Shown piece by piece: positions 26,364 through 34,350 of a DNA stretch of 64,000 nt (position 1 is its first letter; each line of letters begins with the position of its first letter). Made by a program: the position numbers and the translations under genes. This DNA comes from Brachybacterium sp. FME24 (GTDB lineage: Bacteria > Actinomycetota > Actinomycetes > Actinomycetales > Dermabacteraceae). The notes beneath the pieces were generated by a model that had not been told where the DNA came from, searched no databases, and saw nothing but the letters and a program-made list of their open reading frames with translations. The stretch is from assembly GCF_014897705.1 (NCBI RefSeq), contig NZ_JABUXV010000009.1, positions 1 to 64,000 on the forward strand, read 5' to 3'.

Positions 26364-27233
26364 TCAGCGGTCCTCGAACGGGCTCGCGCTCTGGTCGGGG
26401 AGTCGCAGTCGGAGGAATTCGGAGTGGACGTCGAGCGATCTGGTGACCCCTTCGACGGCGTCGCGTTCGATGCGGTCCAGCTCTTCGCCGAGGGCCGTCA
26501 GCTGCTGGTCGATGCTGTGCAGATTCGTCAGCGCGCGCTCTTGAGCTTCACCCGTGACGGATGAGAGGAAGCCGATGGTGTCCTCCAGGGCGCTCACCAG
26601 GTCGGGGACGTAGCGGGCGGCCGTCCCTTCCAGCATCAGCATGTCCTGGTCCGACGCGCGACGCGCCTGCATCGGCGCGGAGTCCACCAGGGAGTCGATC
26701 CGCTGCAAGAGCGACTCGGCGCGGTTCAGCACCGGCTTGACGGCGGGACCGGGCCGACGTCGTCGCATCCGACTGAGGCGTCGGCTCTCCTGCTTCGTGG
26801 ATCTCACGATCTTCTCGAGCACCGGGCGAGTGCCCACAGGCATCTCCGCGCGGGCCGTGTTCAGCCGCACTGGCCCCTGTCGCCGGTTGCGCAGCAGAAA
26901 CGCTGCACCTCCGCCGACGACGACGCCGACCCCCAGGCCGGCCAGTACGGGGGCCAGGAGTCCGGCACCCCCGATGAGGCTGCTCACCCCGAGCACGAGG
27001 AAGCTGCTGATCCCGATGGTGCCGCCCAGGACAGACGGGACGACGACGGTGAGCCAGCGACCCCGCCGCCGTGGCATCGCGAGAGTCTTCGGGACCGGGG
27101 CATGGACGGTGCCCTCGAGCGGGTGCGGGACGGGGCTCCACGCCGGGGCTCGTCCTCGCGACGTGGGTGGACGGACGGGGGCGCGGCCCCTACGATCCGG
27201 CCGAACATTCGGTGATCGGCTCGTGTTGCTCAC
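26364..27233 (-). CDS. Membrane protein, possibly XpaC-like
   Basis: Protein of 289 residues I recognise only weakly. A basic, proline-rich N-terminal tail (about 1-50) is followed by two close hydrophobic segments (LTVVVPSVLGGTIGISSFLV and LLAPVLAGLGVGVVVGGGAA), a basic stretch and a long helical C-terminal half (about 140-289) with coiled-coil character. The order of two membrane helices, basic linker and Y-x-P segment (ARYVPDLVSALEDTIGF) resembles the XpaC/YceG family linked to TelA-type tellurite-resistance genes, but no telA is adjacent. GTG 27233 is favoured over upstream codons by position of the first domain. Confidence 0.5.
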   Translation of the reverse strand: MSNTSRSPNVRPDRRGRAPVRPPTSRGRAPAWSPVPHPLEGTVHAPVPKTLAMPRRRGRWLTVVVPSVLGGTIGISSFLVLGVSSLIGGAGLLAPVLAGLGVGVVVGGGAAFLLRNRRQGPVRLNTARAEMPVGTRPVLEKIVRSTKQESRRLSRMRRRRPGPAVKPVLNRAESLLQRIDSLVDSAPMQARRASDQDMLMLEGTAARYVPDLVSALEDTIGFLSSVTGEAQERALTNLHSIDQQLTALGEELDRIERDAVEGVTRSLDVHSEFLRLRLPDQSASPFEDR

Positions 27234-27463
27234 AGATACCCCCTGATCTCCCGTGGGATAGAGGTCAGCGACGAGACGGCAGGTCCGTTCCGATTCACGG
27301 GCAGAGCCCGCCTGCACACCTCGTCATCGACCGGCACCAGGATATCGCGCGTTCTCGAACCCGGCCTGGGGGCAGGCACCCGGGCGGACCACCGCGCCAG
27401 TACCCACCGTGTGCGGCGCGCCTGGGGAGGGCGAGCGCTGCAGCTCGATGCCCGACCCTCCTG

Positions 27464-27826
27464 CTACAGCTCGCGCAACGGCGAGGTCATCTCCCCTCCG
27501 GCATCGCCGGTGTTGACCGTTCCGCGGGGTTCGATGAGCAGCGCGTGGACCTCCTGGGTGGCTTTCGGGCGATGCTCGACGCCCCGCGGGACCACGTAGA
27601 CATCATCCGGGCCGAGGAGGACATCGCGGTCACGGAGTTGGATCGTGAGTTCGCCCTCCAGGACCAGGAACAATTCGTCGGTGTCGGGATGGGAGTGCCA
27701 GACGAACTCCCCCTGAAGCTTGACGATCTTCAGGTCATAGTCGTTGATGCTGGTCAGCCGGTGCGGTTGCCAATGCGCGGTGACCGCAGCGAGTGCCGAC
27801 CGCAGGTTCTGTACGTCGTTGTCCAT
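27464..27826 (-). CDS. Cupin-domain protein
   Basis: Protein of 120 residues. The metal-binding cupin motif is complete: FVWHSHPDTDELFLVLEGEL (H, H, E) and a later VVPRGVEHRP (H). This small mononuclear cupin type is common in actinobacteria; reactions vary, so no function is given. It stands alone between the membrane protein and the S66 peptidase, 44 bases from the latter. Confidence 0.8.
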   Translation of the reverse strand: MDNDVQNLRSALAAVTAHWQPHRLTSINDYDLKIVKLQGEFVWHSHPDTDELFLVLEGELTIQLRDRDVLLGPDDVYVVPRGVEHRPKATQEVHALLIEPRGTVNTGDAGGEMTSPLREL

Positions 27827-27870
27827 GGGGCGACGCTAGCGGCCGTGGCTGGGCAGTGGGTACGTCGGAA

Positions 27871-28923
27871 TCAGCCGTAGTCGACCGAGACGGTGCGGCC
27901 GGCGCCTTCGAGGCGGATGGTGCCTCCGTAGGGCAGGATCCACTGCGGTCGAGTGTGACCGAAGGGCACCCCGATGCAGACCACGGCACCTGCGTTGTAG
28001 CGTCCGAGCTGCTCGAGGATCACGTCGCGCTGCGCCGCCCGCAGACTCTCGCGCCGCTCCGAGAGGGGCGCGGGGGAGCCCAGCGCGCTGACCGGTGGAC
28101 GGGCGACGAGCACGCCGGAGACCGCCTCGAGGACTCCCCGCTCGCCCAGGGCGCGCACCCAGCGTGCTACCTCGTTCGCAGAGGGGAGCTCCTCGCTGGT
28201 CTCGAGTAGGAGGATTCCGCCGGCAAGGCTCTTCACGGCAGGCATCCGACCGGCCATCGCGATCTGGTCGATCACTTCGAGGCAGCCGCCCCAGGTGCGA
28301 CCTTCTACCGTCACCTCCGGACCGGACCATGCCCACGGCCCGGTCGGTTCCCGCGAGCCGAACTCGGTCAGTGCGCGGGGATCGGTCCAGGAGTGGCCGA
28401 CGTCCTCCGACTCTCCCGGCTCAGTCAGCTCGATGACGCCACCGTCCAGCAGAGCGGCGCGTAACGAGCGCCGGTGGATTTCGTCCACGCGCGGGCCGGG
28501 GCCGAGATGAACCTGCGTCGAACCGCCGTAGAAGCTGGGGACCCCGAGGCTCCAGAGCAGATTGTGAAGGTTCGTGTTGTCGCTGTAGCCGAGGAATGGC
28601 TTCGGATGTGCGGCGAGGACATCTCCTTCCAGGTGCGGGATCACGGTGATCTGGTCATCGCCGCCGACCGTCGCGATGATCGCCCGGATCGACGGGTCGG
28701 TGAAGGCGCTCATGACGTCGTCGGCGCGCGCAGCGGCACTGGCGCCCAGCTGTCGAGTGGTCGGGTACTCGACAGGGACGAGCCCCGTCGTCTCGGTCAG
28801 CCTGCGCATCGCCTGCTCGTGGACCGACTCTGAGATGGCGGGCGCGGCGAAGGCCGGGGAGAGGACGGCGATGCGGTCACCGGGCCCGGCCTTGGCAGGT
28901 GAGCTGAAGCGTGGGGGAGTCAT
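27871..28923 (-). CDS. S66 peptidase family protein (LD-carboxypeptidase/MccF-like)
   Basis: Serine peptidase-like protein of 350 residues. The nucleophile serine is in FLGYSDNTNLHNLLW near residue 115, preceded by IIATVGGDDQITVIPHL; the catalytic Glu and His lie later (GGCLEVIDQIA and PFGHTRPQW). S66 covers LD-carboxypeptidases that trim muropeptides and MccF enzymes that inactivate microcin C-type nucleotidyl peptides. Presence of D-D-Q in the early loop and lack of a signal peptide favour a cytoplasmic MccF-like enzyme. ATG 28923 is chosen at the domain start. Confidence 0.8.
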   Translation of the reverse strand: MTPPRFSSPAKAGPGDRIAVLSPAFAAPAISESVHEQAMRRLTETTGLVPVEYPTTRQLGASAAARADDVMSAFTDPSIRAIIATVGGDDQITVIPHLEGDVLAAHPKPFLGYSDNTNLHNLLWSLGVPSFYGGSTQVHLGPGPRVDEIHRRSLRAALLDGGVIELTEPGESEDVGHSWTDPRALTEFGSREPTGPWAWSGPEVTVEGRTWGGCLEVIDQIAMAGRMPAVKSLAGGILLLETSEELPSANEVARWVRALGERGVLEAVSGVLVARPPVSALGSPAPLSERRESLRAAQRDVILEQLGRYNAGAVVCIGVPFGHTRPQWILPYGGTIRLEGAGRTVSVDYG

Positions 28924-28978
28924 GACCTGAGTGAAGCAGACCCCTCGTCCCAGTCGCATCGGCGGGAGCACCTGCTGA

Positions 28979-29593
28979 TCAGCGTGCGGAGACTTCCAGA
29001 TAGCGGTCGAGCAGCTCAGGGCCGAGCGTGGCGGCGGCGCCCGGCTCCATGCCCGCCAGTTGCAGCGCGAGTCCGTCGACGACGGCTTCGAGCACAGCTG
29101 CATCCCGGTCGTCGAGGGGCTCGGGCTCAGCGCGCGGAGCGTCGCGGTCGCCGAGGATGGCGTCACGCCGGGCTCGGAGGAGTCGCTGGTAGAGCTCGCG
29201 CAGCTGCCCCTCGAAGCGCCGTGAGAGTGCGGTCAGCTCGGAGTCGGTATGGGCGTGGGTGGTGAAGGAGAGCCACACCCGGAACTCGCGGTGGCGCTCG
29301 TCGTTGAGGGGGAGCAGTTCGAGCAGGATCGCACGGGTCCATGCCAGGACGGGTCCGGTGCGCGGCATGGCCGTCAAGCGCTGCGTGAACCGTTCGGCGA
29401 GGAGCTCCATCGCGAAGTGCACCATCTGAGCGCGAGCGGGGAAGTGGTACTGAACCGTCCCTCCCGTCACGCCGGCCTCCGTGGCGACCGCACGGACGCT
29501 CACCCCTGCGACGCCCTCGCGGGCCACTGTCCGCCACACAGCTTCGGCGATTCGGAGCTTGCCATCCCTTGAGTTCTCCACGAGCGGCATCAT
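28979..29593 (-). CDS. TetR-family transcriptional regulator
   Basis: Repressor of 204 residues. The helix-turn-helix is VSVRAVATEAGVTGGTVQYHF (about 31-51); the C-terminal ligand domain is unremarkable. It is divergent from the HXXEE membrane protein at 29637, with a perfect operator between them, the usual arrangement for local repression. Two consecutive ATGs (29593, 29590) are available. Confidence 0.88.
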   Translation of the reverse strand: MMPLVENSRDGKLRIAEAVWRTVAREGVAGVSVRAVATEAGVTGGTVQYHFPARAQMVHFAMELLAERFTQRLTAMPRTGPVLAWTRAILLELLPLNDERHREFRVWLSFTTHAHTDSELTALSRRFEGQLRELYQRLLRARRDAILGDRDAPRAEPEPLDDRDAAVLEAVVDGLALQLAGMEPGAAATLGPELLDRYLEVSAR

Positions 29594-29598
29594 ACACT

Positions 29599-29616
29599 CG
29601 TAAGACGAGTCTTACG
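29599..29616. promoter_or_regulatory. TetR operator
   Basis: CGTAAGAC-GA-GTCTTACG is a perfect palindrome with 8-base arms, in the 43-base gap between the divergent TetR and HXXEE genes; it can block both promoters. Confidence 0.75.
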
Positions 29617-29636
29617 TTCGTACGGGAGGTGGGTGA

Positions 29637-30179
29637 ATGGCACAGGTCCTGGACTCAGCTGATGCCGAGACCGAACGGGTGCCTGGGCGGCGGCTGGCAC
29701 TGCTGTGGGCGCTCGTCGTCGTCGGCCTGGCACTCCACAATGCCGAGGAATGGATGTTCGGCCTGACCAGGTGGATCGACGATCATCCCTGGATGCCGGG
29801 TGGCTCGCTGCACGGTGATCAGGCACAGTTCGGGCTCGCGCTCGCCCTGGTGACCGTGGCGGTGCTCGCCACGGCCATCACCGCAGTGGTGAGCCGCGCC
29901 AGGTGGAGTGAAGCGGCGCTGGTGAGCATCGCCTACGCGGTGATCGTCAACGCCGGCAGCCACCTCGTGATGAGTGCAGCGTCCTGGAGCCTGATGCCCG
30001 GGGTGGTCAGCGGTGCCCTGGTGCTGCTGCCGATCGGGCTGCTCGTGACCAGATCGCTGCCGCCGATGAGATGGACGACGGGGTCACTGGCGATCACCAT
30101 CGCCGCGGCAGTCCTGCTGGTGCTGGGATCGCTCGTGATCGCCGCGGCACTCTCGACGGTGCTCGGGGCGCTGCGTTGA
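29637..30179 (+). CDS. HXXEE-domain membrane protein
   Basis: Membrane protein of 180 residues with about five hydrophobic helices. The family's key residues are visible: HNAEEW (the H-x-x-E-E motif, about 34-39), NAGSHLVMS (conserved N-x-x-x-H), and MPGVVSG (conserved P-G). These charged residues inside helices suggest a metal or substrate site, but no function is known. GGGAGGTGGG precedes ATG 29637. It is controlled by the divergent TetR gene and coupled to the next gene. Confidence 0.8.
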   Translation: MAQVLDSADAETERVPGRRLALLWALVVVGLALHNAEEWMFGLTRWIDDHPWMPGGSLHGDQAQFGLALALVTVAVLATAITAVVSRARWSEAALVSIAYAVIVNAGSHLVMSAASWSLMPGVVSGALVLLPIGLLVTRSLPPMRWTTGSLAITIAAAVLLVLGSLVIAAALSTVLGALR

Positions 30180-30715
30180 TCCGGCGGGCGCGGTCTGTGG
30201 GATCCCGAGATCGCCTGAGGGGAAAGGGCCGGAGCGAGAGCCTGAAGGTACGCCGACGGGACACCGAACCGGCTCGTTCGTCGGGCCACCTCGCCTCGGT
30301 CCTGTTCCTGTTTGCGGTCATCGCCGTCGTGGCGTGGCAGTTCGGGGGAGTGGCGGACGACGGAGCGCAGATCCAGGTCCTGAATCCCCAGCTGGCGCCC
30401 GCCTGGCGCGTGCTGATCTTCGCGGTGCTCGCGCTCGAGGTCGCGCTCCTCGTCACGGCGTGGAGCATCGGCCGCTGGACCCCTGCTCTGGCGGTGGCGA
30501 ACATCGTCATCAATGGTCTCGGCGTCGCCGTGACCCTGATTCCGCTGGCGCAGGGCGTCCTGCTGATGGACGACGTGCCTCAGCAGATCTCCGGAATCAC
30601 CGGCGACGATGGCGAGTGGTCCGTGCCCGTCGATCTCCTCGCCATCGCCGTGATCGTGCTGGCGGTGTGGGACAGCGTCGATCGTGCGCGCCGGGCCGGT
30701 CTGGGTCGCGGGTGA
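30176..30715 (+). CDS. HAAS-like membrane protein
   Basis: Protein of about 179 residues. A basic tail of about 40 residues is followed by four hydrophobic segments (SVLFLFAVIAVVAWQFG, WRVLIFAVLALEVALLVTAW, ALAVANIVINGLGVAVTLIP and VDLLAIAVIVLAVWDSV). The lumen-side phrase VLNPQLAPAWRVLIFAVLAL resembles the C-terminal part of HAAS/permease-prefix proteins. TTG 30176 overlaps the stop of the HXXEE gene, so coupling is likely, but start choice is uncertain because no ATG/GTG lies close to the first helix. Function unknown. Confidence 0.55.
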   Translation: MIRRARSVGSRDRLRGKGRSESLKVRRRDTEPARSSGHLASVLFLFAVIAVVAWQFGGVADDGAQIQVLNPQLAPAWRVLIFAVLALEVALLVTAWSIGRWTPALAVANIVINGLGVAVTLIPLAQGVLLMDDVPQQISGITGDDGEWSVPVDLLAIAVIVLAVWDSVDRARRAGLGRG

Positions 30716-30819
30716 GGCGACGGCCGGCTCGGGCGGACGCAGGGCGCCGGTGGGACATCGCCGGGCCTGCAGCCACTGGAGAGGGTGCAGGGCCTCGACG
30801 TGCGTCGAGCGGCTCGGGA

Positions 30820-31581
30820 TCAGCGCGCGGCGTGCGCCTCGGCGATCCGCAGCAGCTCGAGATAGCCCCCGAGCTCCCAGGCGGTGCGGCCGACGAACAG
30901 CCCGGTGACGTGCTCGATGCGCAGCAGCTCGGCGGCGTTGTCCAGGTTCACGGAGCCGCCGTAGAGGATCCCGGTGACCTTTCCGGTGTAGGCCTCTCCG
31001 AGCGCGGCGAAGGGCTCGATCAGTTCTTCGACGGTGGCGGGGCGGCCCTTCTCGCCGATCGCCCAGATCGGCTCGTAGGCGATGACCACCCGGGAGAGCT
31101 GGTCGGCGCTCAGACCCTCGAGAGCGCCCGCTGCCTGCTCGAGGATGAACTCGGCGGAGCCGCCGGCGTCCTTCACCTCGAGGCTCTCGCCGATGCACAG
31201 CAGGGGAGTGAGCCCGTGGCGCAGGGTCGCGGAGACCTTCCGCCGGGTGGTCTCGACGGTCTCGCCGAAGTGCTCGCGCCGCTCGGAGTGGCCGATCTCG
31301 ACGATCTGGGCCCCGGCGTCCTTCGCCTGAGGGACGGAGACCTCACCGGTCCAAGCGCCGGCGTCCTCCCAATGGGCGTTCTGCACGCCGAGCAGCACCG
31401 GCGAGTCGGCGCCGAGCACCTCACCCACCGCGGTGGTGGCGGTGAACGAGGGGATGACGAAAGGCTGCACGCCCGTCGGGGCGACCCCGCCGAGATCGTC
31501 GCGAAGGCTCTCGGCCCAGGCCCGACCCTCGTCGAGCGTCTTGGTCATCTTCCAACTGGTGCCGATCCACAGGGTGCTCAT
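30820..31581 (-). CDS. lerI: L-erythrulose-1-phosphate isomerase (triosephosphate isomerase homologue)
   Basis: TIM-barrel isomerase of 253 residues that should convert L-erythrulose 1-phosphate to D-erythrulose 4-phosphate. Catalytic Lys11 (GTSWKM), His98 (EIGHSERR) and Glu170 (AYEPIWAIG) and the phosphate loop LYGGSVN are kept. The asparagine that glycolytic TpiA has two residues before the lysine is Ser9 here, as in LerI/EryH-type enzymes rather than glycolytic ones. Placement with lerK, eryI, apnO and oiaC supports the tetrulose role. It is separated from eryI by a 433-base repeat-rich gap, so it may have its own promoter. Ordinary TpiA is the alternative. Confidence 0.8.
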   Translation of the reverse strand: MSTLWIGTSWKMTKTLDEGRAWAESLRDDLGGVAPTGVQPFVIPSFTATTAVGEVLGADSPVLLGVQNAHWEDAGAWTGEVSVPQAKDAGAQIVEIGHSERREHFGETVETTRRKVSATLRHGLTPLLCIGESLEVKDAGGSAEFILEQAAGALEGLSADQLSRVVIAYEPIWAIGEKGRPATVEELIEPFAALGEAYTGKVTGILYGGSVNLDNAAELLRIEHVTGLFVGRTAWELGGYLELLRIAEAHAAR

Positions 31582-31657
31582 GGCGCGTAGTCCTTCCGTC
31601 CGGGCGAGCGTGCCGCCCGTCGTGGTGGTTCAGGTCAGGTGTTCTCGTCGATCACTG

Positions 31658-31720
31658 CCGCCAGCCGCCAGCCGCCAGCCGCCAGCCGCCAGCCGCCAGC
31701 CGCCAGTCGCCAGTCGCCAG
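31658..31720. repeat. Heptanucleotide tandem repeat, 9 copies
   Basis: Seven exact CCGCCAG units (31658-31706) are followed by two TCGCCAG units (31707-31720). Unit length 7 and high purity suggest slippage-driven copy-number change. It lies about 80 bases upstream of the lerI start. Confidence 0.9.
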
Positions 31721-31832
31721 CCCCAGCCACTGCCTCCGCCCCCCCCGGGGCACTGTCGTCATCCCTCGGGGCCGTCGCGAATCGCCTCGCGCCGACCACA
31801 CAGGGTGTCGAGCACCGAGCCGCCCCAGTTGA

Positions 31833-31869
31833 TCGACGAAAACTTCCCATCCATGGAAGTTTTCGTCGA
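31833..31869. terminator. Perfect 15-base stem-loop downstream of eryI
   Basis: TCGACGAAAACTTCC (31833-31847) and its exact complement (31855-31869) enclose the loop CATCCAT. It may end or attenuate transcripts from eryI, or be an operator for lerI; there is no T-run after the stem on the minus strand. Confidence 0.5.
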
Positions 31870-31894
31870 CAAACTCGGTAACCCGCGGGTTGCC

Positions 31895-31955
31895 GGGGAT
31901 CCGCGGGTGGCCGGGGATCCGCGGTGGCCAGGGTGGCCAGGGATCCGCGGTGGCC
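31895..31955. repeat. Three 17-18 base direct repeats
   Basis: Copies at 31895-31912, 31913-31929 and 31939-31955 share GGGATCCGCGG followed by TGGCC; partial units (AGGGTGGCC) lie between. No function is apparent. Confidence 0.8.
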
Positions 31956-32014
31956 GGTGTGGCCGGGATAGGCGGGTTGGGCGGGGTGGCCGGGTCAGCG
32001 GGCCCGGCGGTTGT

Positions 32015-32485
32015 TCAGGCCTGGTCGAGGGAGCCGTCGTAGGCGCAGATCGCGTCGACCTTCTCGGCGGAGGACGAGGTGGGGTCGAACTCGAGGTCCA
32101 GCCATACCTTGATCAGCTCCTTCGCAGCTTCGAGGCCGATGACGCGCTGACCCATGCACAGCACCTGCGCGTTGTTCGACAGGACCGAGCGCTGCACGGA
32201 GTACAGGTCGTGCGCGGTCACGGCACGGACGCCGGAGACCTTGTTGGCCGCGATCGCCACGCCCAGGCCGGTGCCGCAGATCAGCAGGGCGCGATCGGCC
32301 TCGCCCGCGGCGACCTTCTCCGCTGCCGCGACGGCGACGTTGGGGTAGAAGGTGCCGTCGTCGGCCGAACCGACGCCGACGTCGAACACCGACTCGACGC
32401 GGTCGTCCGCCTCGAGCAGCGTCTTGAACTCTTCCTTGTAGCCGAAGCCGGCGTTGTCGCCGCCGACGATGATCTTCAGTGCCAT
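32015..32485 (-). CDS. eryI: D-erythrulose-4-phosphate isomerase (RpiB homologue)
   Basis: RpiB/LacAB-fold isomerase of 156 residues, expected to turn D-erythrulose 4-phosphate into D-erythrose 4-phosphate. The active-site cysteine is Cys70 in LLICGTGLGVAIAANK, and AHDLYSVQRSVLSNNAQVL holds the conserved downstream residues. The N-terminal motif is GGDNAG, with Asn11 where ribose-5-phosphate isomerase B has His, which points to a tetrulose phosphate substrate. The gene lies 43 bases after lerK in the same direction. RpiB proper is the alternative. Confidence 0.82.
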   Translation of the reverse strand: MALKIIVGGDNAGFGYKEEFKTLLEADDRVESVFDVGVGSADDGTFYPNVAVAAAEKVAAGEADRALLICGTGLGVAIAANKVSGVRAVTAHDLYSVQRSVLSNNAQVLCMGQRVIGLEAAKELIKVWLDLEFDPTSSSAEKVDAICAYDGSLDQA

Positions 32486-32528
32486 GAGGTGTGCTCCTTG
32501 GTGAGTGGTGGTGCCGGGGGACGAGAGC

Positions 32529-34244
32529 TCAGGCGAGATGCTGCCCGAGCTCGGTCATGAGGATCGAGAAGGAGATCGCGCCGGGGTCGGGAGTGCCGAG
32601 CGACTTGTCGCCCAGCACGCGGGCACGGCCCAGATTCGCGGTGATGTCCGCGGTCGCGTCGGCGGCGGTGCGCGCGACGCCGGCTGCCGCGAGGATCGCC
32701 TCGGACGCATTCTCCCCGGTGAAGGCATCGGCCAGGGCCGCGCGGAAGGGAACGAGGGCGTCGACCATGGTCTTGTCGCCCACCTTCGCACCGCCCAGGC
32801 GCAGCACCGCGTCGATGCCGGCGTCGATCGCGTCGACGACAGCGCGCTGAGAGCTGCCCGCGTCATCGGCGAAGACGCTCGCGGCAGCGGTCAGGGCGCC
32901 GCCCCACAGGGCTCCGGACGTGCCACCGGCGGATTCGGCCCAGGCCTCGCCAGCGCGGACCAGCAGGGTGCGGGCACCGGCCCCGTCCTGGAGAGCAGTC
33001 TTCGCGGCGGCCGCGGCACCCTTGGAGCCATAGGCCATGCCCTGCCCGTGGTCGCCGTCGCCGGCGATCGCATCGATCCGGCCCAGCTCGGCCTCCTCGC
33101 GCACGCAGACGGCGGCGAACAGGTCCAGCACGGCGGCGGCCTTCGTGGCGACCTCGCGGGACTCCTCGGTGGACGCGGGCGTCTCATCGGCCCCGGCCTC
33201 CCAGAAGGAGTCGCGACGAGGACGCTGAACGGCGGGCATCGCCCCGCGGTGGAAGGCGGGGGTGTCGACCGGGGCCAGCCAGTGCGCCTCGAGCTCCTCG
33301 TCGAGGAAGACCAGGGACAGCGAGAGCCCGGCCATGTCGAGGCTGGTGATGAACTCGCCGACCTCGGGGCGCACAGGCGTGATGTCCGCGGCCTCGAGCA
33401 GCTCGGCGACCTTCTTGTAGACGACGAACAGCTCCTCGTACTTCACGGTGCCCAGACCGTTGACGATCACCGCGGCGCGGCCCTGGTAGCCGCCCTCCGC
33501 CCGCTCCGGCTGCTCGGCGAGGACGCCCTCGACCAGGAGCGTCGCGATCTCCGCGGCGGTGCCGATGGGCTCGTCGCGCACGCCCGGCTCGCCGTGGATG
33601 CCCAGGCCCACACCCATCTGGCCGTCGGGCACATGGAACAGCGCCTCGGGGGCGCCGGGGAGGGTGCAGCCGTCGAAGGCGACACCGAAGGATCGGGTGG
33701 CGTCGTTGGCCTTCCAGGCGATCCGCTCGGCCGTATCGACATCCGCCCCGCCCTCGATCGCGGCGCCCGCGATCTTGAAGACCGGCAGGTCACCGGCGAT
33801 GCCGCGGCGGTCACGGTGGTTCTGCGGCGTGTTGGAGACGATGTCGTCGCTGACCTTGATGATGCGCACGTCGATGCCCTCGGCGCGCAGCTTCTCGGCG
33901 GCCGCGCCGAAGTGGAGGACGTCCCCGGCGTAGTTGCCGAAGCCGAGGATCACGCCGCCGCCGTTCTCGGCATTGCGGGCGACCGAGTACACCTGGGAGG
34001 CCGACGGCGAGGCGAACACGTTGCCGCAGGGGGCGCCGTGGCCCATGCCCGGGCCCACCCAGCCGGCGAACGCCGGGTAGTGGCCGGAGCCGCCGCCGAT
34101 CACCAGGGCGGGCTGGCCCTGCGGGGTCTCGGTGGCGCGCACGACGCCGCCGTGCACCACTGCGACATGGTCGGGATGGGACAGGGCGAGGCCGGCGACC
34201 GCATCGTTCGCGAACTCGGCCGGGTCATTGAAGAGATACGTCAT
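32529..34244 (-). CDS. lerK: L-erythrulose kinase, DhaK-DhaL fusion
   Basis: ATP-dependent ketose kinase of 571 residues. The DhaK half (1 to about 335) keeps His217 in GIHGEPG, which binds the substrate carbonyl covalently; the DhaL half (about 365-571) has GDGDHG at 395-400 for magnesium-ATP binding. Fused kinases of this type phosphorylate dihydroxyacetone or erythrulose; the neighbours (tetrulose phosphate isomerases, apnO, oiaC) make L-erythrulose the likely substrate, giving L-erythrulose 1-phosphate. It is the first gene after a 209-base gap with its own candidate promoter. Confidence 0.82.
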   Translation of the reverse strand: MTYLFNDPAEFANDAVAGLALSHPDHVAVVHGGVVRATETPQGQPALVIGGGSGHYPAFAGWVGPGMGHGAPCGNVFASPSASQVYSVARNAENGGGVILGFGNYAGDVLHFGAAAEKLRAEGIDVRIIKVSDDIVSNTPQNHRDRRGIAGDLPVFKIAGAAIEGGADVDTAERIAWKANDATRSFGVAFDGCTLPGAPEALFHVPDGQMGVGLGIHGEPGVRDEPIGTAAEIATLLVEGVLAEQPERAEGGYQGRAAVIVNGLGTVKYEELFVVYKKVAELLEAADITPVRPEVGEFITSLDMAGLSLSLVFLDEELEAHWLAPVDTPAFHRGAMPAVQRPRRDSFWEAGADETPASTEESREVATKAAAVLDLFAAVCVREEAELGRIDAIAGDGDHGQGMAYGSKGAAAAAKTALQDGAGARTLLVRAGEAWAESAGGTSGALWGGALTAAASVFADDAGSSQRAVVDAIDAGIDAVLRLGGAKVGDKTMVDALVPFRAALADAFTGENASEAILAAAGVARTAADATADITANLGRARVLGDKSLGTPDPGAISFSILMTELGQHLA

Positions 34245-34334
34245 CGGTGAAAATCCTCCACGGGCGTCCGTACGGGGAGCCGACGGCGCGCGGTCGTTGC
34301 CGAACTTGTCGGGGCGAGGGCCCCGTAGTCCAGA

Positions 34335-34350
34335 TAATCCTATAGGAATT
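34335..34350 (-). promoter_or_regulatory. TCCTATAGGA palindrome upstream of lerK
   Basis: TCCTATAGGA (34338-34347) is a perfect 10-base palindrome, imperfect outside. On the minus strand TAGGAT can be read as the -10 box of a lerK promoter, with only a weak -35. The rest of the 209-base gap shows nothing distinct. Confidence 0.5.

Larger units (their letters stand above)
31582..32014. other. Repeat-rich gap between lerI and eryI
   Basis: No credible gene in 433 bases. It holds, in order, a nine-copy heptamer repeat (31658-31720), a perfect long stem-loop (31833-31869), and three copies of a GGGATCCGCGG-TGGCC unit (31895-31955) grading into GGTGGCCGGG-like degenerate repeats to about 31995. 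Confidence 0.75.

Noticed and set aside
30820..31581. Glycolytic triosephosphate isomerase
   Set aside because: Not next to gap/pgk, has Ser in place of the conserved Asn, and sits with erythrulose kinase and an RpiB-like isomerase; the tetrulose role is preferred, though not proven.
31639..31881. Short frame translating the heptamer repeat as R-Q-P-P-A-A-S units
   Set aside because: The repeat can be read in several frames, there is no ribosome-binding site, and nothing outside the repeat resembles a protein.
31658..31955. CRISPR-like array
   Set aside because: Units of 7 and 17 bases are contiguous or irregularly spaced, with no unique spacers and no cas genes.
32529..34244. Glycerol/dihydroxyacetone catabolic kinase
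   Set aside because: No glycerol dehydrogenase or phosphotransferase DhaM nearby; neighbours point to L-erythrulose.
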